A stretch of 23,359 nucleotides of DNA, from contig JAXDKT010000193.1 of assembly GCA_034666965.1 (NCBI GenBank), positions 1 to 23,359 on the forward strand, written 5' to 3'. This document shows positions 22,288 through 23,359 of the stretch, piece after piece (within the stretch, counting starts at the first letter, position 1; each line of letters starts with the position of its first letter). The stretch is from Chersky-267 sp034666965. GTDB taxonomy: Bacteria; Chloroflexota; Limnocylindria; Limnocylindrales; CSP1-4. The position numbers were made by a program, and so were the translations under genes. The notes beneath the pieces were generated by a model. The model ran no database searches. It saw only the letters and a program-made list of their open reading frames with translations, and was not told the DNA's origin.

Positions 22288-23003
22288 TGACCACCTCCGT
22301 TGAGCGCCGCGGCCGTCCGGACCGAGGGCGTCCCTCGGACGAACTCGACGATCTGGCGGCGAACCTCGCCGACCACCTCGTCCGTCGGCCGGCGGGCGTC
22401 GACCACCACGAACCGGTCGAACAGCGCGGCCTGGGCCAGGTATTCCTGGCGGCGCGCCTCGATCGACTCGATCGTGCCTTCGCCCTTCCGGGCGTGCAGG
22501 ACCTCGGCCGGCGCGTCGAGCACGACCACCAGGTCGGGGCGCGGGTAGAGCCGGCGCAGGTTGAAGCCGTGAGCGCGACTGGACGGCGAGCGGCCCGGCC
22601 GCATGTCGGCGACGTCATGGGCGTAGTAGTCGCAGAAGAAGTGGCGATCGAAGACGACCACCCGGCCGCGTCGTTGATGGAATGTCGCGATCGCCTGGCG
22701 GAACCATTCCTCGGCGATCCAGTTGGCCATCCGCAAGCTCGTCCGGAGCTCGGCCAGCGCACCGCGCCGTCGTCGGCCCGGCTCGCCTGGCCCCGCTCCC
22801 GTCCGGCCGGTCATGTCGCCCCGACCGCCGCGAGCGCGCTTGACCGCCAGCGCCAACCGGGTGGTCGGGAGCATCGTCGAGCTGGCCTCGAGGTTGACTC
22901 CCATGTACACATAGCGAGCGGGGAACGGCAGGCCATCGACGACCCGGTGGGCGACTGTGGACTTGCCGGCGCCGTCGGGCCCGACCAGGGCGACCGTCAC
23001 CAT
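22284..23003 (-). CDS. Thymidylate-kinase-like P-loop kinase
   Basis: 239 aa from the ATG at 23003; a longer frame exists but has no homology. The Walker A loop GPDGAGKST is at residues 8-16, a DRX-type motif lies in VFDRHFFCDYY, and LDAPAEVLHARKGEGTIES forms a lid-like segment, all as in the dTMP kinase family. A low-complexity Arg/Gly insert (about residues 54-79) separates the first helix from the rest. Many such dTMP-kinase-like proteins lie in surface-polysaccharide and natural-product clusters and are not housekeeping Tmk; their substrates are mostly unknown. It is the first gene of the coupled block, its stop overlapping the dehydrogenase's GTG. No Shine-Dalgarno site is visible and a hairpin abuts the start codon. 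It may phosphorylate a sugar, nucleotide or other small molecule. Confidence 0.85.
   Translation of the reverse strand: MVTVALVGPDGAGKSTVAHRVVDGLPFPARYVYMGVNLEASSTMLPTTRLALAVKRARGGRGDMTGRTGAGPGEPGRRRRGALAELRTSLRMANWIAEEWFRQAIATFHQRRGRVVVFDRHFFCDYYAHDVADMRPGRSPSSRAHGFNLRRLYPRPDLVVVLDAPAEVLHARKGEGTIESIEARRQEYLAQAALFDRFVVVDARRPTDEVVGEVRRQIVEFVRGTPSVRTAAALNGGGQ
22291..22298 (-). promoter_or_regulatory. Strong ribosome binding site deciding the GTG start of the hydroxyacid dehydrogenase gene
   Basis: GGAGGTGG on the minus strand, inside the kinase gene's end and six bases (GGAGG) before the GTG at 22287. It is unusually strong for this GC-rich operon and confirms the GTGA overlap start. Confidence 0.8.
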
Positions 23004-23018
23004 GGGCGCTCGGCGCCC
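23004..23018. repeat. Perfect hairpin abutting the start codon of the kinase-like gene
   Basis: GGGCGC and GCGCCC arms with a 3-base loop end directly before the ATG at 23003, occupying the place of the missing ribosome binding site. It could hide the start or mark an alternative start. Confidence 0.55.
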
Positions 23019-23115
23019 ACGCGAACACTCTCGGCGTATGCATCCCAACGGTTCGGCAATGGATCCCCTGGCTCGCGCGTCGGATTGCTGATCGACTCGT
23101 CGACGCGGAGCGCCC

Positions 23116-23121
23116 AGTGTA
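23116..23121 (-). promoter_or_regulatory. Possible -10 element for the polysaccharide operon
   Basis: TACACT on the minus strand, preceded by G as in the GTACACT before the ThDP enzyme gene. A transcript from here would have an untranslated leader of about 100 bases. The gap 23004-23210 otherwise shows only hairpins, including 7-bp CGCGTCG/CGACGCG arms in the leader. No clear -35. Confidence 0.3.
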
Positions 23122-23210
23122 CGGAATCGGGCGCGAAATGGGACCTTCGGGCGGCCCCGGATGGGCCCTTCGGCCAAGATCCGGTGCGCTGGGTCACCGA
23201 GCCGCCCGGC

Positions 23211-23359
23211 TCACCGGAGGTGCTCCTCGAGGACATCCGCGAGGGCCGGGATGTCCGGCGGATAGGGGTGTCGGAGGAGGACCGCCGGGCGGCTGCCAAG
23301 GGCCGCCTGGAGCCGTTCGGTGAGCGTGGCCTCGAGGCCTTCGAGGAACGGATTCGGTC
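23211..23359 (-). CDS. C-terminal end of an unrecognised protein (cut by the right edge)
   Basis: The last 48 complete codons of a minus-strand gene that begins beyond the window, ending at TGA 23211-23213. Most third positions are G or C, as in its neighbours, and the translation reads like a real alpha-helical end (FLEGLEATLTERLQAAL, then a VLLRHPYP segment and a final helix LADVLEEHLR). I do not recognise the family from this fragment. It lies about 200 bases upstream of the kinase-like gene on the same strand, so it may belong to the same surface-polysaccharide locus or mark its border. Confidence 0.65.
   Translation of the reverse strand, partial: PNPFLEGLEATLTERLQAALGSRPAVLLRHPYPPDIPALADVLEEHLR

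Noticed and set aside
1..23359. tRNA, rRNA, insertion sequences, CRISPR arrays or prophage genes
   Set aside because: No tRNA-like cloverleaf, transposase, terminal inverted repeats or regularly spaced short repeats were seen in the intergenic gaps, all of which are shorter than about 210 bases.

Overview
The window is very GC-rich (roughly 70%), with third codon positions almost always G or C, frequent GTG starts and many 4-base stop/start overlaps. Together with the gene types (an ADP-forming acyl-CoA synthetase fusion, a PPK2-type kinase, secreted proteins with 'RVLDSR' repeats) this suggests a Chloroflexota (Limnocylindria-like) or actinobacterium-like soil or freshwater lineage. That placement is an inference, because no rRNA or marker gene is present.

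Layout. (1) Bases 1-1386, minus strand: the N-terminal part of a secreted protein that runs off the left edge, then a PPK2-family polyphosphate kinase. (2) Bases 1547-8437, plus strand: aldehyde dehydrogenase, acyl-CoA dehydrogenase, an ADP-forming acyl-CoA synthetase (alpha-beta fusion), a possible 49-aa protein, and an acetolactate-synthase-like ThDP enzyme. These could form a route from a 2-oxo acid through an aldehyde and a free acid to an acyl-CoA and then an enoyl-CoA, conserving ATP. (3) Bases 8613-11309, plus strand: a large secreted protein with a possible propeller-like region, a PKD domain and three 372-bp tandem repeats. A strong hairpin separates it from the convergent cluster. 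(4) Bases 11385-23003, minus strand: a tightly packed surface-polysaccharide operon. In transcription order it encodes a thymidylate-kinase-like P-loop kinase, a D-2-hydroxyacid dehydrogenase, a PEP-mutase-like enzyme, an ATP-grasp ligase, a polysaccharide deacetylase, a Wzz/BY-kinase-like protein with destroyed nucleotide-binding motifs, UDP-glucose 4-epimerase, a GT4 and a GT2 glycosyltransferase, and an O-antigen-ligase/Wzy-type membrane protein. The C-terminal end of another minus-strand gene lies at the right edge.

The most interesting part is the promoter-proximal section of the polysaccharide operon (about 19170-23003). There a PEP-mutase homologue with nearly all known catalytic residues sits in a translationally coupled block with a 2-hydroxyacid dehydrogenase, a P-loop kinase and an ATP-grasp ligase. 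No phosphonopyruvate decarboxylase or cytidylyltransferase is visible. This could be an unusual branch producing a phosphonate, or another small acid, attached to an exopolysaccharide. The products of these genes are inferred from sequence only.
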